Part shown: piece by piece, positions 1-14,615 of the stretch
Layout of the letters: the number at the start of each line of letters is the position of its first letter
Position numbering within the stretch: the stretch's first letter is position 1
Made by a program: the position numbers and the translations under genes
The notes under the pieces: model-generated
The model's database searches: none
What the model was told of the DNA's origin: nothing
Seen by the model: the letters and a program-made list of their open reading frames with translations, nothing else
Origin: Panagrolaimus kolymaensis
Taxonomy: Eukaryota; Nematoda; Chromadorea; Rhabditida; Panagrolaimidae
DNA: 64,000 bases
Direction of reading: 5' to 3'
NCBI GenBank assembly: GCA_028622995.1
Contig: JAJQJQ010000006.1
Location: forward strand, 4,836,001 to 4,900,000

Positions 1-408
1 GTGGCGTACCTATTGACCCGAGTGATAAAAATCGAGTTCAACCACCTCAATGGACAATCGATATTCCATCTGAACATCTTAAAGAACATTTTAAAGATGT
101 TGAATGGGAGAAACCAACCAGGCGAGTCAGTTGCTTGTATACGGTAAGTTTGATTATCTGGATCGTCATTTTAAAAAATTAACCGTAAAGTATTTTTTTA
201 GTTAACAGATGATCACAATTACATACTAGATTTTCATCCAAAAAATTCAAATATTATTATTGGTGGAGGATTTTCTGGAAGCGGGTTCAAATTTGGCGCT
301 GTTATTGGTTTAATTTTAGCAAAAATGGCGATGAATGAAAGCATCGATCTTGATTTATCTGTTTTCAGACTAAATCGTGACATGAAATGTGATAAATCTC
401 GATTATAA
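1..408 (+). CDS. PIPOX: Peroxisomal sarcosine/pipecolate oxidase-like FAD enzyme, 3' end
   Basis: The last two exons (1-143 and 202-408, split by a 58-nt intron with GTAAG donor and TTTAG acceptor) of a gene that starts before the window. Reading begins at base 3 and ends with TAA at 406-408. The C-terminus shows the signature of the DAO/monomeric sarcosine oxidase family: a CLYTLTDDHNYILDFHP segment matching the usual C-Y-T-x-T-P-D-x-x-F-I-I-D element, then GGGFSGSGFKFG (family norm GFSGHGFK, next to the covalent flavin site) and a closing helix before V-F-R-L-N-R. Such enzymes oxidise N-methyl or cyclic amino acids and release H2O2 in peroxisomes. The last residues (CDKSRL) do not give a clear SKL-type PTS1, although S-R-L at the very end would be an acceptable one. 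The FAD-binding Rossmann part lies outside the window. Sarcosine versus pipecolate preference cannot be decided here. Confidence 0.85.
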
Positions 409-2994
409 TAATTATTTATTCATGGTTTATAAAGCATAAAATCGATAATAAATTTTATTTATATTTTTAGTGACACTCTTGTAAACATAAAGATACTAAA
501 GACATACCTCAAAGCTTTTGTTTTAAATAAAAAAATTTTAAAATAAAAAAAATATAAAAAGTATTTTTTTGTTGTTGAAATTCTTTATACAAACAAGTTA
601 AAAAAAATTTTAAATGCTTTTTTTAAAACTATTTTTATGGTTTCCTGAATATTTCTTTCACATTGCGAAAAATTGCAGGTGTTAGTTACACGTTAGCGAC
701 AAAGTGTATAAACATAAATATAAATTCCTTCAATTTTTAAATTTAAAAATAGTCTCACTTCACTTGACACAACATACATTACATTACATACATGTCTTTG
801 TGTATCAAATAACTAAAACAAAAATTAGAAGAAGCCTTTCAAGTAAGTAAGTGTCTCTTCTTTAGTTGACACTTTTTAAAAATTACTTCACAACACTTTC
901 TTCTTTCTTTTTTTCACACTTTTCTCTTTGCTTTTTTTGTGCAGAGTTTATCTCATTTACTTTTTATTCTCTTTCCTTTTTTTGTTAGGAACTTTTGAAA
1001 TTTTGAATTTACATAATTTTTCGTCTGGTCCTTTCACAAGTAAAAAAGCTTTATAAAATGGTTCCTTTAAAAAGTTGTTAAAAACAAAAAAAAGTCAAAA
1101 AGTTTTTATTATTTTCTACGCCTCCAAATTCAGTCCCGCATTTATTTTATCCCAATTTTTATTTTAAAAACGGATGTTTTTTCTCTTTTGTTTTCACATT
1201 TTTTTTTGCGTTTATGTCTGGACTAAGAGCTGCAAAGTTTTAACGACCATTTCTGCTGGCTGTTTAGGGATAGATAAAGGACTCAACGACTCTCAGCATT
1301 TTTTTTCTCGTTAAAAAAACCAACAACAAAACTTTAGGATTTATTTTTAGTCCCTCAAAATGAATGGTCAATCAACAACAACAAAAAATGACTTTAAAAA
1401 ATTAGGTGGTGAAGGCAGCTGACTGTCCCAATTCAAAGATCGCAAATATTTGTTTAGAAAATTTGAGACGCGAGGAATTATGTATCTATCTTATTTTCGT
1501 GTTTCAAACCTTTTTTTAATTTATACCTTTCTTATTGCCTTCCTTTTATTATTTCTACGTCGTCTGAAAGTGTGTCCTTTTTGTTTTATTATTAAAGGTC
1601 AAAAAAGGACGAAACCTTTCTCGTTGAGGTCAAGAATTCATTCTTACCCGATCAATGTCAATGGAAAAAATATTTTTTGTTGTAATTGTGCAAAAAAGGA
1701 AAAATAAATAATTTTGTTATATTTGTTTTCATGGAACTTGTCTTGCTTTTTTTGATGGGAGACTAACGTTTTCCAGAATCGTTGTATTAGTTTTGGAAAT
1801 AATCTTTTTAAATTCAAAAATTTTTTTTCACCTACCTTTACTTCCAGAATTATAATTGCTACACAAAATTAAGCTACTTCTTTAATCGAATTTGGGCTAA
1901 CAAATTTGCGCTTGATCTCTAATTACCTTAAAACCTATGTTTGTCTATTTACTAATAGCTTTTTAAAAAATTGATGCTTACCGCTTTTAATACGATCAAC
2001 GATGTGCAACAATGCTCTTTGCAAAAAAGCATGTCTTTCTTTAAAATTTGTTTTGCATTAAAAACTTGTTCCTTTGTGCTTTTATATTTTCTGGAGACGC
2101 CCTTTCAAAAAAAAAATTATGGCTTTTCTTTCTTATCGATCATACAATATATGCAATGTGACGATAAGAGTAGTCTCATCACATACATTTTTTTGGTCCA
2201 CAAAAAAGTCATCATCATCCATGAATAGAAGAGAATAAAAAAACGTAGCAACGAGGATGGTTTTTTTTGTTGTTAACGTTTTGCTAACATTGATGGAACC
2301 TTTTTTTGACTTCCTCTCTTTCTCCATTTTTTTCATGCATCATTTGGCAAAAATAAAAAATTCTTAATCGACTGTTGACTGCAGCATTTCGTTTTCCTTC
2401 ATTTTTCCTTTTATGTTTGATCAAAATAAAAAACGTGAACGTGATGAATAACTACGTGGAATTTTTTTGTTTTTTTTTTCTTTTCCATATTTTGTTGTCC
2501 TTTCCCCTTCCTTCTTTCTCACAGGAAGCAACCGCAACAACAGCTGCTGGCAGCTAACTTATTTGTTGAGTAACTATACGTCTTACTTCTAAACCATTTT
2601 TTTGGCCCTAATCAAAAGATTTTTTCATTGATTGATTTTGTTTTTTTAACAAGAAAATGTATACTTTTAAAGACACCTTCCTCCTTCCTTCAATTTTTTT
2701 TATAGAGACACCCTTGGTTGCGCGCTAAAAAAAATGACGTGGCCTTTTTCTTTCCTTTTTCAAAGTATAAACTAACACCACTTTTAAATCGATGCTTTAA
2801 CAATAAAATTGTTGCCTTTTTTTTATAAAAAAAAACAATGAAGCAAAGAGAGATTAAAAAACTCTTCCACACTTTTCAAATCCTAAAAAACAAAAATTAA
2901 TAAAATTTGCATTTTTAGGGATTTCAAAAAAGAAGAGAAGAAACATCCATCTTCATTTTTCGTCGCCTTCTCTTCTTTCAGCTTTTTTTCAACA
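409..2994. other. Intergenic, T-tract-rich, no gene seen
   Basis: 2.6 kb of AT-rich DNA with many runs of 5-10 T or A. Open frames of 60-85 codons occur, but their translations are dominated by F, K, L and N and have no family motif or splice structure, so they are taken as chance. The last 15 bases upstream of the next gene contain TTTCAG followed by a T-rich leader ending at an ATG, a plausible trans-splice acceptor. Confidence 0.6.
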
Positions 2995-5597
<2,603 letters not shown>

Positions 5598-8101
5598 TAT
5601 ATCAAATCATTGTATAGGGTTACTTTATAATTGTTCTTTTGCCTTATATGTATTGTCATTTTGTACGGGTAATACTCTTTTTTTGTTTTCACTTTTTATG
5701 GTCTTAAAAATATCATTCCAACCTTTTTGGCTTTCTCCGGTATTTTTTTGCTCAAAAAGATTTTTGCTTTGATTTAATTTTAATAAAATAATTTTAATCT
5801 TTTAAAGTGGTTGGATCAAATTGCAAAAGCTTTGGAAAGATATATGCAAATGAAAGGATAGAACTATTGATGGTGATTTTAATCCCTCCAACCTGAAACA
5901 AACGTGCATATGTTTGTAACTGGGACGACGAGGAAAAACAAAGATCACTAACGAAAAGGTAGCGTAAAATTTTTTAAACTTTTTGTTGTTCTATTTTTGT
6001 GCCGTTTGGTTATGCTTTGTTATTTTCTTTCCTTTTTTGTACTTGATGACTCTTCTGGTTGTATACATGTGGGTGCAACAACAACAGCTTCATAACAGAA
6101 GCAAGCCTAAAAAAATTTTCCATTGATTGTGCTGGCGTTTTCTAGGAGTGAGTAATTTTTTCCATTTCTTTTTGATAAAAACCATTACAAATGTGGCTAA
6201 CAAGCAGTTTTAAAATTATTTTTTATAAATATAAAAATTACGTGTTTTAGTTACTTAGGTAGTAGCCATAGAGACGAGAGAGAAATATTTAGAGGAGAAG
6301 AAAAATAGTATGTTCGTGTAATAATACTTTTTTAGCTTTGCTTTTAGCTTGTTTTTATTTTGTGTTTTTATTATTTTAAAAAAAGAGGCTTGAATGAATA
6401 AAAGTGTTCGAAATGATGTTCTAAATGTTGTGGAATAACAATAGGTAACAAAATTTATTTATGGAAAATCGTAGAAAGAAGCGTCATTAAAAGTGGCGTC
6501 TCGGTTTAATCTCTCGATTTGCTATGATTAATTAATTATGCCACAAACAAAATGCCTTTCTAAATCTTACTTAATTCTAAGCTTTTGTCTTCGATTTTCT
6601 GTTTATAAACAGCTTCACCTTTTTACAAAAACTAAAATTTTTAATAAAAAAGCGACATACATAGAAGAAAGAATTCATTCATATCCAACCAATAATTATT
6701 TTTTCGCGTATGTAAATAAGGCAAAAAATATTATTGCTTCATCCATCCTTTTCACAAATTTTTGCTTCTAATGAAATTTATTTGCAAAGAAGAATCACCT
6801 GTGATTTTGCTTTTTATAAAAATGAACACAAAAAGAAGCAACCAAACCAATTAATGGTTTTTCCATAGATGCGTTCATCGCTTTCTTCGTTATGAAAACA
6901 AAAAAATATTTTACGAAATATTTTTTTTTAAAGGTTACATCAGGAGCATTTCGATTTTATAAAGATCAAATAATTCTTTTTGGCTCTTGGGTTTTGTTTC
7001 ATTTGCTGTCTTTTGAATGTATGAAATGTAAATGGTAGCGGAATATTCAATTTTTTCTTGCTCTTTTGGAAATCCTATTTTTGTGTAAGGAAATTTTCTT
7101 TTATTTTTTTGTTGCTTTTAAAAAATCCATTTTTTATTTATCCCAAAACTCTAGCTTTTTCATTTTTTAATTAATGACGAACGAAAACATGTTCTTAGTA
7201 AAAAAAAATTTTAAATTACAAAACATTTATTCATTCAATTAAAAGCATTGTCGATGCTTCGTCATTATCACGGTGTCATCAAGAAAGACGACAACAAACA
7301 TAAATCTTTCCATCAAATTGAATTCTTCACACCATTTCCATATTGTTCTTCGTTTTCTTGATATTTTTAAGAACTATCAGTATTCTTCGTGCTAACCTTT
7401 CTTTTTATTTTTAAATTACTATTAAAACAGAAACTTTTTTATTTTGTATTTTAAAAAAAACTCTGTAAATCTGTTTTATTCTTTTGCTGTTTTTCTTCCT
7501 CATCAAACAGGTATAACGTTTTTTCTCTCGTTTCATTTTGATGGTCATGATCAAGTACAACAATTTCCCTATATGAAAGAGCGAGTATTTTTCTCTGTGT
7601 TTGAACACACGCGAATCATCCGTCAGCTTTACTATTTTTTAATAATTCATTTCGCTTTTTTTGTATCGTTGCTTTTTTTAGTTTTCAATACAAATATATG
7701 GAGGAGGTTTAAATATATTTTTACATGCGTCCATTTTTTACTCATTTTAAGGATTTTATAAGGAAGGTAAAGCTTGCGGCTTTTTAGTTTAAATTTTTTA
7801 TACTATCACTCTTCTTGAGAATCATAACAACCATTTCTTTAAGTCCATTTCTTTTTTCCACTTATTTTTTTTTCTCGTTGACTTCTTTTCAAAAATAAAC
7901 AATAAACTAATTTCATTGGCACCAACTTGTTTTTTTTTGTGGCACATTCAGAGTCAAAGATGCTTTTTTTTTTAAAAGCAGCCAATTTTTGTTCTTTAAC
8001 TTGTCAGGCAATAATTCCTAAATAAAAACAATAAAAAATGCGTTAATGTTTGTTTTAATAATTTCTTTTGTTTCAGAGCTATAATAAAACGGTATGCAAC
8101 G
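5598..8101. other. Intergenic, no gene seen
   Basis: 2.5 kb, AT-rich with long T tracts. The open frames here (up to 105 codons) are F/L/K-rich and unsupported. At 8074-8076 a TTTCAG, 25 bases before the next ATG, is a likely trans-splice or outron acceptor for the downstream gene. Confidence 0.55.
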
Positions 8102-9626
8102 ATGACCCAAAGTAATAATCGCCTTTTTATTGGCGTATTAGCCACTGGTACATTAATATTTATTTTATTTTGTATGGCAAAATCCAGTGATCGAGGTAAT
8201 GAAATAAGAAAATGCTTTCTTAATTTTTTTAGTAAACTTAACACAAAATTTACAGATAAAATAAAAACACAAGTTTCGCCATCAGAATTTTATGAAGCTT
8301 TGAGGCAGCCACCACAATGTCCCGTTGTTGTTTGTCCTGATCCATTTGCTTTCAATGAAACACAAATAGTTACTGACACTGATTTAAATACAACAATAGT
8401 GAATACAGTAGGGGTTCATGCTCCTCAAGTGCAATGTAAAAATGAAACTAAAACTATTCTTGAAAGAGCTTATGAACGAAAATATATTGGTTGTAATTTT
8501 TATGCCACCGGTGGAATTGGAAATCAAGTAAGTCATTTTAAGGTTTTATGAATTCCATAAAATTGAATTTTAAGATTTGGAGATTTGCATCCTTGTATGG
8601 TCTTGGAAGATTTACAAATAGACATCCATATTTTGAAGCTCGAAACCCGGAGCAAATGATAAATTTAATGGAAATTGGACTTGTATTTCCAATGATGCAT
8701 GAAGTATTACAAGTTAAAAATCCACCTGAAATATTTGTAAAAAAATTTCATTTTGCTGACGATTGCTGTAAATTCGATGATCCTAAAAAGTAACGTCAAC
8801 CTTACTTTAGACTCACACCACTAAATCCCATTTGATTTTTAGACTTTTAGGATGGCCAGATAAATATGTTAAAATATATGGCGATTATATGCAATCATAT
8901 AAATTTTTTCACCCATATCGAGATGAAATTCGAAAGATATTTGATTGTGGTTTAACCGTTAAATTAGCAATCAATTCATATGTAAAAGAATTATTTCAAA
9001 ATGATTCAAGTTTTAAACTTTGCGCTCATGTTAGACGTGGAGATTTTTTAACCGATATTATGTTAGAGTCGAAAGAAGATTTTACTGTACCTGCCATAAA
9101 TTATGCATATCAATATTTAAAGAATCAAGGACATGATAATATTTCCATGCTCTTTATTGGAAATGATTTAACTTTCGTTAAAAATTTACCTATTCAAAAT
9201 GTGGTAAGTAAATTAAAAAAAGTGTAACTCTCACTAAAAAGATATTAATTTTTTGATGATTTTCCATTAAAAGAAAAGCAATTTCAGGGCTTCGAAAAAA
9301 TTTACACACCTGATGCAAAAAGTCGAGGAGAAGATATGTGTTTTGGAATAAATTATTGTGATGCAATGATTATGACTGCATCGGGTTCAACATTTGGATG
9401 GTGGATATCATATTTAATGAAACCAAATGCACCAATATTTTATAATTCTCAAATCACTGATAATGCTGATTTTACTAAGGATATTCATGATTTTGATATA
9501 TTTCCACAAGAATGGATTATGTTGACGGCGAAGGATGGTAAAGCCGTGAAAGAAACACAATGGTGGCATCAAAGAAAAGGATTGCCACCAGATTTGCCAC
9601 CTCCAGGAATGCAACCATGGGTTTAG
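8102..9626 (+). CDS. GT11 (alpha-1,2-fucosyltransferase-like) type II membrane protein
   Basis: Five exons: 8102-8195, 8256-8527, 8575-8789, 8843-9203 and 9288-9626, 426 residues. The first intron (8196-8255, 60 nt) has no in-frame stop and could be retained, which would insert 20 residues. I removed it because it has a GTAAT donor, a TTTACAG acceptor and intron-like composition. An N-terminal anchor (about residues 8-24) precedes a stem with a Cys-rich stretch. The catalytic region starts at YATGGIGNQIWRFASLYGLG, the G-G-x-G-N-Q-x-x-x-Y element of GT11. It has the GDP-fucose-binding HVRRGDF motif (family HxRRxD), a later LFIGNDL, and TASGSTFGWWISYL, the conserved S-T-F-G-W-W motif. Family members add L-fucose in alpha-1,2 linkage to galactose in the Golgi. 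The exact acceptor is unknown; nematodes carry many divergent paralogues. The neighbouring mannosidase is also a glycan enzyme, but nothing links their expression. Confidence 0.85.
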
Positions 9627-10157
9627 AATTTTAGTTTTACATAGTCAATTGTTTTTGGGAAGTTTAAAAATGGGATTGAAAATTCAGAAGAAAGTTTTAA
9701 GATTAGTAAAAAGCGGCTAGAAATGCTATAGTCTCTTCTTAATTTTTAGTCCTTTATTAACTTTTCATAGTCTAAATTTGTTTTAAAATTTAAATTATAT
9801 GTGTAATATATGCTTCATATTTGTTTGTACCAATCGATCAATAACTTTCATTTTTTTTAAACTGGATAATACGGGATTAAGTTACGCTTTTGTTTCGAAT
9901 GTAAAAATGTCTTTGTTGTTAATTTTTTAAATTTAAAAAATGATAAATTTAGTCTAAATAAATTATTCATAAATAATTTGATCTTTTAAAATGGTAATAA
10001 TTTCTTGCATCTCAAAGTTAAATTCACATGACGTTGTTAAAAAATAAATGCTTGCAAAAATTTTTTTGTATTGTTTTAATAATATAAATCTTTATTATTA
10101 TCTGCAATTCAACCTTCTTCACAAAGGAGACAATCAAAGCTAACATTTGAATAAAGC
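9627..10157. other. Intergenic between convergent genes
   Basis: 531 bases of AT-rich 3' flanking DNA shared by the GT11 gene and the minus-strand ShK gene. It includes AATAAA-type signals and nothing else recognisable. Confidence 0.5.
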
Positions 10158-10482
10158 TTATCCACTGGTGGAGCAGCGTCCACAAGTTTTTGGACATTGT
10201 TGAGTCATGAGAGTGTAATAGACGCTGTTGTTGCATAAGTAAGCACGCGATGGGCAATCACTTACACCAGTGCGGGAATTGAGTAGGTCAACGCATGTAG
10301 ATGTTGGTAAAATGCAATTACTGCTGACACAGTTGTAACCTGTGGGGCATAATCCTCCGATACATGCTAAAACGGTTAACTTAGAAGCATAAATATAAAG
10401 AATACTAACCTCCAATTCCAACTCCATAAGCAACATTGACAATAGCAACAAAAGCAATGAATAAAATGAATAAGGTCTTCAT
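10158..10482 (-). CDS. Small secreted single-ShK-domain protein
   Basis: Two exons: 10482-10410 and 10366-10158, with a 43-nt intron starting GTTAG and ending TTTTAG; 93 residues. The ATG at 10482 gives a clear signal peptide (M-K-T-L-F-I-L-F-I-A-F-V-A-I-V-N-V-A-Y-G), so I prefer it to the longer open frame that runs through the intron. The mature part has a short Cys motif (CIGGLCPTGYNC) and one six-cysteine ShK domain: C-V-D-L-L, D-C-P-S-R, L-C-N-N, YYTLMTQQCPKTCGRC. ShK folds resemble small channel-blocking peptides, but in nematodes they are widespread in secreted and cuticle proteins, so no activity is inferred. The domain is nearly identical to those of the genes at 38022 and 42044, indicating an expanding family. 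Confidence 0.85.
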
Positions 10483-10978
10483 GTTAGTTTACAGATTTTA
10501 TCCCAAAATAATATGGTTTCGACTTGAAAAAACTCCCATTAAATACTTACCCACACCCTTTCAAAGGTTAAGGTATTGCAGCTGAATTCACAAAACCAAA
10601 ATTTTCTGGAAAAGAATTTTCCTTCCTCCAAATTTTCTGAAAGGAATAAAATGCATATGATTTTAAGTCATTATTTACTTTGGAACAATGCAAAAAATTT
10701 GAAACAATTTAATGAAAAGATTTCGAAATTTTATATTTACATAAAGACCAAATCCTTTGAAACAATTAATCCTTTTTAGCTTTAAAGCTATGAGAATTCT
10801 AGATTGCTGTCAACCAAAAGCCAAATATTTGTAAAGCCTGTATATCAAATATGAACTGCCACCTACTTAATCCTAATTCTTTCAACCATCTGATAAATCA
10901 AAAAGAAGACACAAGATATAAATTTTATATATTATTTATTATTAAATTATTATTACAAAACACAAATACAATACAAAA
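10483..10978. other. Intergenic between two minus-strand genes
   Basis: About 500 bases. It holds the 5' flank of the ShK gene and the 3' flank of MSP. A plus-strand open frame of 67 codons here is low complexity and unsupported. Confidence 0.5.
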
Positions 10979-11410
10979 TTAAGGATTGTATTCGATAGGG
11001 AGATTCTTGCGACGAACCATACCATCACCTTGGAACCATTCGCGGCGGAATTGCTTGGCAGCACCATCAGGAGTGTTGGTCCATTCGATGGTAATACGAT
11101 CATTGTTGGTGTCTTCTTGACCAAATTGGAAGGAGTCACAGGAGACAGCCATCAAGACAGCTTCTTTAGGATCAAGGACACCACAAGGAGGATCAACACC
11201 AAGACGCTTCATGTTGGTGGTTTTGATAGCCCATCCAATACGACGACCACCAGCATTGATGATCTGAAAAAATAAGCAATGAAAAAATAAGAAAAGTAAA
11301 AAAATAAAACCAACTTTAATGTGATAAGTATGCTTATCATCATAAGGAGCGTTGAAGACGATCTTGTTAGCAGGTTGAGTGTTGATGTCACCAGGAGGAA
11401 CGGAAGCCAT
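10979..11410 (-). CDS. msp: Major sperm protein (MSP)
   Basis: Two exons, 11410-11315 and 11263-10979, separated by a 51-nt intron after ...HTYHIK; 126 residues, the classic MSP size. The sequence is almost that of other nematode MSPs: [64 protein letters not shown] and the invariant tail [23 protein letters not shown] polymerises into the filament network that drives amoeboid sperm crawling, and it is also released as an oocyte-maturation signal. It has no signal peptide, as expected. The coding exons are clearly more GC-rich than the surroundings, consistent with the strong sequence and codon constraint of this gene family. Only one copy is in the window, although MSP genes are normally multicopy. 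A TATA-like box lies about 85 bases upstream of the ATG. Confidence 0.98.
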   Translation of the reverse strand: MASVPPGDINTQPANKIVFNAPYDDKHTYHIKVGFIFLLFLFFHCLFFQIINAGGRRIGWAIKTTNMKRLGVDPPCGVLDPKEAVLMAVSCDSFQFGQEDTNNDRITIEWTNTPDGAAKQFRREWFQGDGMVRRKNLPIEYNP

Positions 11411-12057
11411 GACGAAGATGAAGGAAGACGAGAGAGGTAAGTCGACGAAGCGCAGACTAAACTGATGACTTTTTCATTTCATGCCTTTCCTTTTATACTA
11501 TTTTGAAGGCTTCAAAAAATGCACATTTCAACCATGCAAATTTGTTAAAATCATGTGAACTTTTATTTTCAAATTGCATGCATCAACAATTTGCCAAAAA
11601 GTGTTAACTTTTTTTTGGATGCGTTAGCAAAAACGTAAATGTCAATGCATCTTTGTTTTTTTGTTCAATGTTTTTTTAATTAACTTCATTTTTAACTAAA
11701 TCCATTCAACATTGTTGTGGTTCTTTTAACTTATCATTGACGCTAGTAATGCAGATGACTCATATCCACTTATCATTTTTCAAGTGTTTGTTTTTTACTT
11801 CACTTTTTCCAGTTAAACATATCCAAGATTTATTAGCAAAGAAATAATTTAAAATAGCTATAATTTGTAAGTAAACATTCGAAGACGGATACACTCGAAG
11901 ATTATTTTTACTCGTAGAATTTTTGTAACCCAATAATTTAAATTGGCAAAGAATAAGAAGATGTACCGATTGCAAAAAAAAAGTTATCACAAAAATTGAA
12001 ACAAAAAAAATATTTAACTCGTTGGAATTGAAAAACAACTTCGATTTGAAAGACCCA
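11411..12057. other. Intergenic, msp upstream region
   Basis: 647 bases, AT-rich. It contains the msp promoter region and the 3' end of the UDPase gene. No further gene seen. Confidence 0.5.
11492..11498 (-). promoter_or_regulatory. TATA-like box upstream of msp
   Basis: TATAAAA on the minus strand, about 82-88 bases upstream of the msp start codon. The same position-specific box precedes four other small or secreted-protein genes here. Function is inferred from position only. Confidence 0.45.
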
Positions 12058-14154
12058 TTATGAAATTAAATTAAAAAATCCAAGAACACCTGTCGCTTTT
12101 GAACTAATAAAACTAAAAACTTGATTAAATAATCTCGAAGATAATGTTGAATTTCGAGAAGGCATAAAATGATCATGATGATATGTATTAAGAAGATGAA
12201 AACCCGCTCCCAATGCCCATGATACTTCCATGTCTTTCATCTTTTTTGTTAACTGAAATATCAGTAAATTAATAATTTCTTTCAATTTAGGCTTTGTTGT
12301 AGCTTTAGAGGATTGGGTATTTGGTGGTTCTCAAAAACTTACGTGAATATTTTTATCATCGGATAAACCATATCCCTTTGTAAGAAGGGAATAAATATAA
12401 GTTAAATCCATGCAAAGCCATGGCCTCCAATGTTCAGCTCCCAATGAATCGGGTGATATTTTACACGCTTAAAGTTTACTCGTTACAATTTTCAATGCTT
12501 CTATAAAAACTTTACTAATACCTTTTTGAGCTGCAATTTTATATTGTTTTACTTCAATCCACCCTCCACGAATTTGAGGTTCGGTTTTAATCATTTCAGC
12601 TTGCATTCCTCGATCAAAGAAATATGAGAAAGCAAAAACTGGAATATCCGAAAGATCATCAATGGGCGTAACATTTGAAACATTTTTAACGAAATGGGCT
12701 ACTTGTTCAAGACATTTTTCAAATGATGCTTCTTCTGTTGGGCTAACCTGGAAAGTTTTTCCCGCATATTTCCAATCATTTATTTTGATTCCTGGTGGCA
12801 AACAATGGGTTTCAAGAAGCTCTGATGAATCTGTATCTTCTTTAAGTAATGAAGAAATTCCAAGTCTTGCAGCAATTAATCCATTTCCAAGATAACTAAA
12901 AACTAACTTTCATAAAATTAAAGTTTGACAACATATAAATATTTACCTATGTGTGTAAAGCTCAAATTCTTTTCCAAATATTCCAATTTGATGACTTCTT
13001 TCAGGATCCTTTCCGTTAATTTGGTTAAAGGTTATTTGAGTGGATCCACCACCAAGATCAAGGGCAGCTGCAGTTCGATCATTGGCACTTGTCTCCTCAC
13101 CAAAATTTAATCTTCCACTAAGAAAATTCAGGGTAAACCATGAAAAAATGCCTTCATCAACTCCACTCAATATTCCAACCGCTTCATCACCCAATAAAAA
13201 TCCAGAACTTTTGACTGTTGATTTCACCTATAAATTTAAAATATTGTTGATAACAAAATTTTATGAAATGTGAAATAAAATAAACCTCATTAATAATTTC
13301 TTCAGCTTCATTCCCAGGTAGCAATCTAAGACCAGCAGTGGCTTGAACAATAATTGGAGTAAGGGATAATAATCTTCGAGGAATTACATTTTTAGCGTGT
13401 GAAAGAAGTCCTTTTACGCTATCTGCTGCTTTCTTAGGTTCTGTTGAAAATGATGAAAGACCTGGCTTTACCTGAAATTACAAAGAAAATAAATAAAAGC
13501 AATGAAGTTGTTTATGCATTAGTTGGCGGATTGTTGAAGGTTTATAATTCATAAAATTTAAAAAACTACACTGTTTAATACTACAAAATAGCTAATTTCA
13601 GTAGTTTTCAAGAAACGAAAGTACTTTAAAAATTTTAATTTGGCCATATTGGAATGAACCCATTTAGTTAATAATTCTAATATTTGAAAACTATTTCGCC
13701 TGTTACTAAATATTTTGCAAAGCAAAGTTGTCGCAAAAAAAAAAAACAATGCCTTTACCTAAAATTAAACCTTTTCTAAATATTTGAAGCTTTAAAAAGC
13801 TTAAAACTTCAATCGAATCAAAAAATAATATTTACCTCTTTAAAAACTTCTCGAACAAGTTCAAATGGGGCCAAATCAGAAATTAGTGAATGTCTAAATT
13901 CAAATAAATGCAATCGTGTTCCCGTTGAACCAGCATCAATGACAGCAGCAAAAAATCTTGGCTCATGTGCTTCCTAAAATACAAAGTTTGTATTTCGTTT
14001 CGCTCCAAATCATTCATTCATTTTAAAAACTAACCTCAATCAATAATTCAGGTGATAATTCAGAATTAATATCATCTGAAGCTGGAAGTTCTTCAATAAA
14101 TGATGAAATGATAACAAAAAATATTCCAATAAATGGAATAAATTTTAAGAACAT
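12058..14154 (-). CDS. uda-1: GDA1/CD39 nucleotidase, ENTPD5/6-like UDPase
   Basis: Hydrolyses the UDP/GDP left by glycosyltransferases in the ER/Golgi lumen, keeping sugar-nucleotide antiport running. Exons: 14154-14035, 13973-13836, 13471-13286, 13227-12947, 12895-12522, 12467-12343 and 12252-12058; 472 residues. All five apyrase conserved regions are present: VIDAGSTGTRLHLF (about 51-64), ATAGLRLLP (about 130), DEGIFSWFTLNF (about 172), ALDLGGGSTQ (about 203) and VSWALGAGFHLL (about 418). There is one N-terminal hydrophobic segment (signal or anchor) and no C-terminal membrane helix, which fits the soluble/secretory ENTPD5/6 (C. elegans UDA-1) group better than the two-anchor NTPDases. Read straight through, the fifth exon hits TAA at 12469, but a 54-nt GTATTAG...TTTAAG intron removes it and rejoins the expected A-C-K and WRPWLCMDLTYIYSLL. 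The gene is therefore intact. Confidence 0.9.
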
Positions 14155-14615
14155 TTAGAGTGTCCTTCCTTTCTTTCTAATGAACACTTTCTTCTTCGTC
14201 TCTTGATTTTTCCAGAAAAATTTATAGTGGTTATAAAAAAAGAGACCCTCTCTATGCAGCAGATATAAATTTAGAGTCTCTTTTTCCGCCATAAAGACAT
14301 TGTCTTTTGATCGCGCACAGACCGCTTTTTTTTTTTCCCTAACAGCAAAATTTTTTTTCCTGCGCAGTCTCACTTCTCTTCTTCAACAGCAGCAGTCGTG
14401 CAAGCAGCTGCAATGACAAAGTTAGACGTGGAAAAGAATGAACACAACTTCGCGTCATCATTTTTCATAAGAACCTGTGTCCATGCGACAAAAAAGGCAC
14501 GAAAAGACACAATTCCAAACTCCAAACAAGAAAATCCAAAAGTATAAAACTAAAAACTATTATTGCAAAATAAAAATACAAATTCACAAAAAAACGAGAC
14601 AAAAACAAAAAAGAA
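14155..14615. other. Intergenic between two minus-strand genes
   Basis: 461 bases, including the upstream flank of the UDPase gene and the 3' flank of the STAR gene. Open frames here are low complexity. Confidence 0.5.

Noticed and set aside
1450..1707. 85-codon plus-strand open frame, and similar frames at 1971, 6538, 7444, 16032 and 16683
   Set aside because: Low-complexity F/K/L/N composition from T/A tracts, no introns, motifs or signal peptides with credible mature parts; expected by chance in such DNA.
8196..8255. Extra 20 residues in the GT11 protein from reading through
   Set aside because: Good donor and acceptor and AT-rich intron composition make a short intron more likely, though retention keeps frame.
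12469..12801. Premature stop suggesting the UDPase is a pseudogene
   Set aside because: A consensus 54-nt intron removes the stop and restores conserved sequence on both sides.
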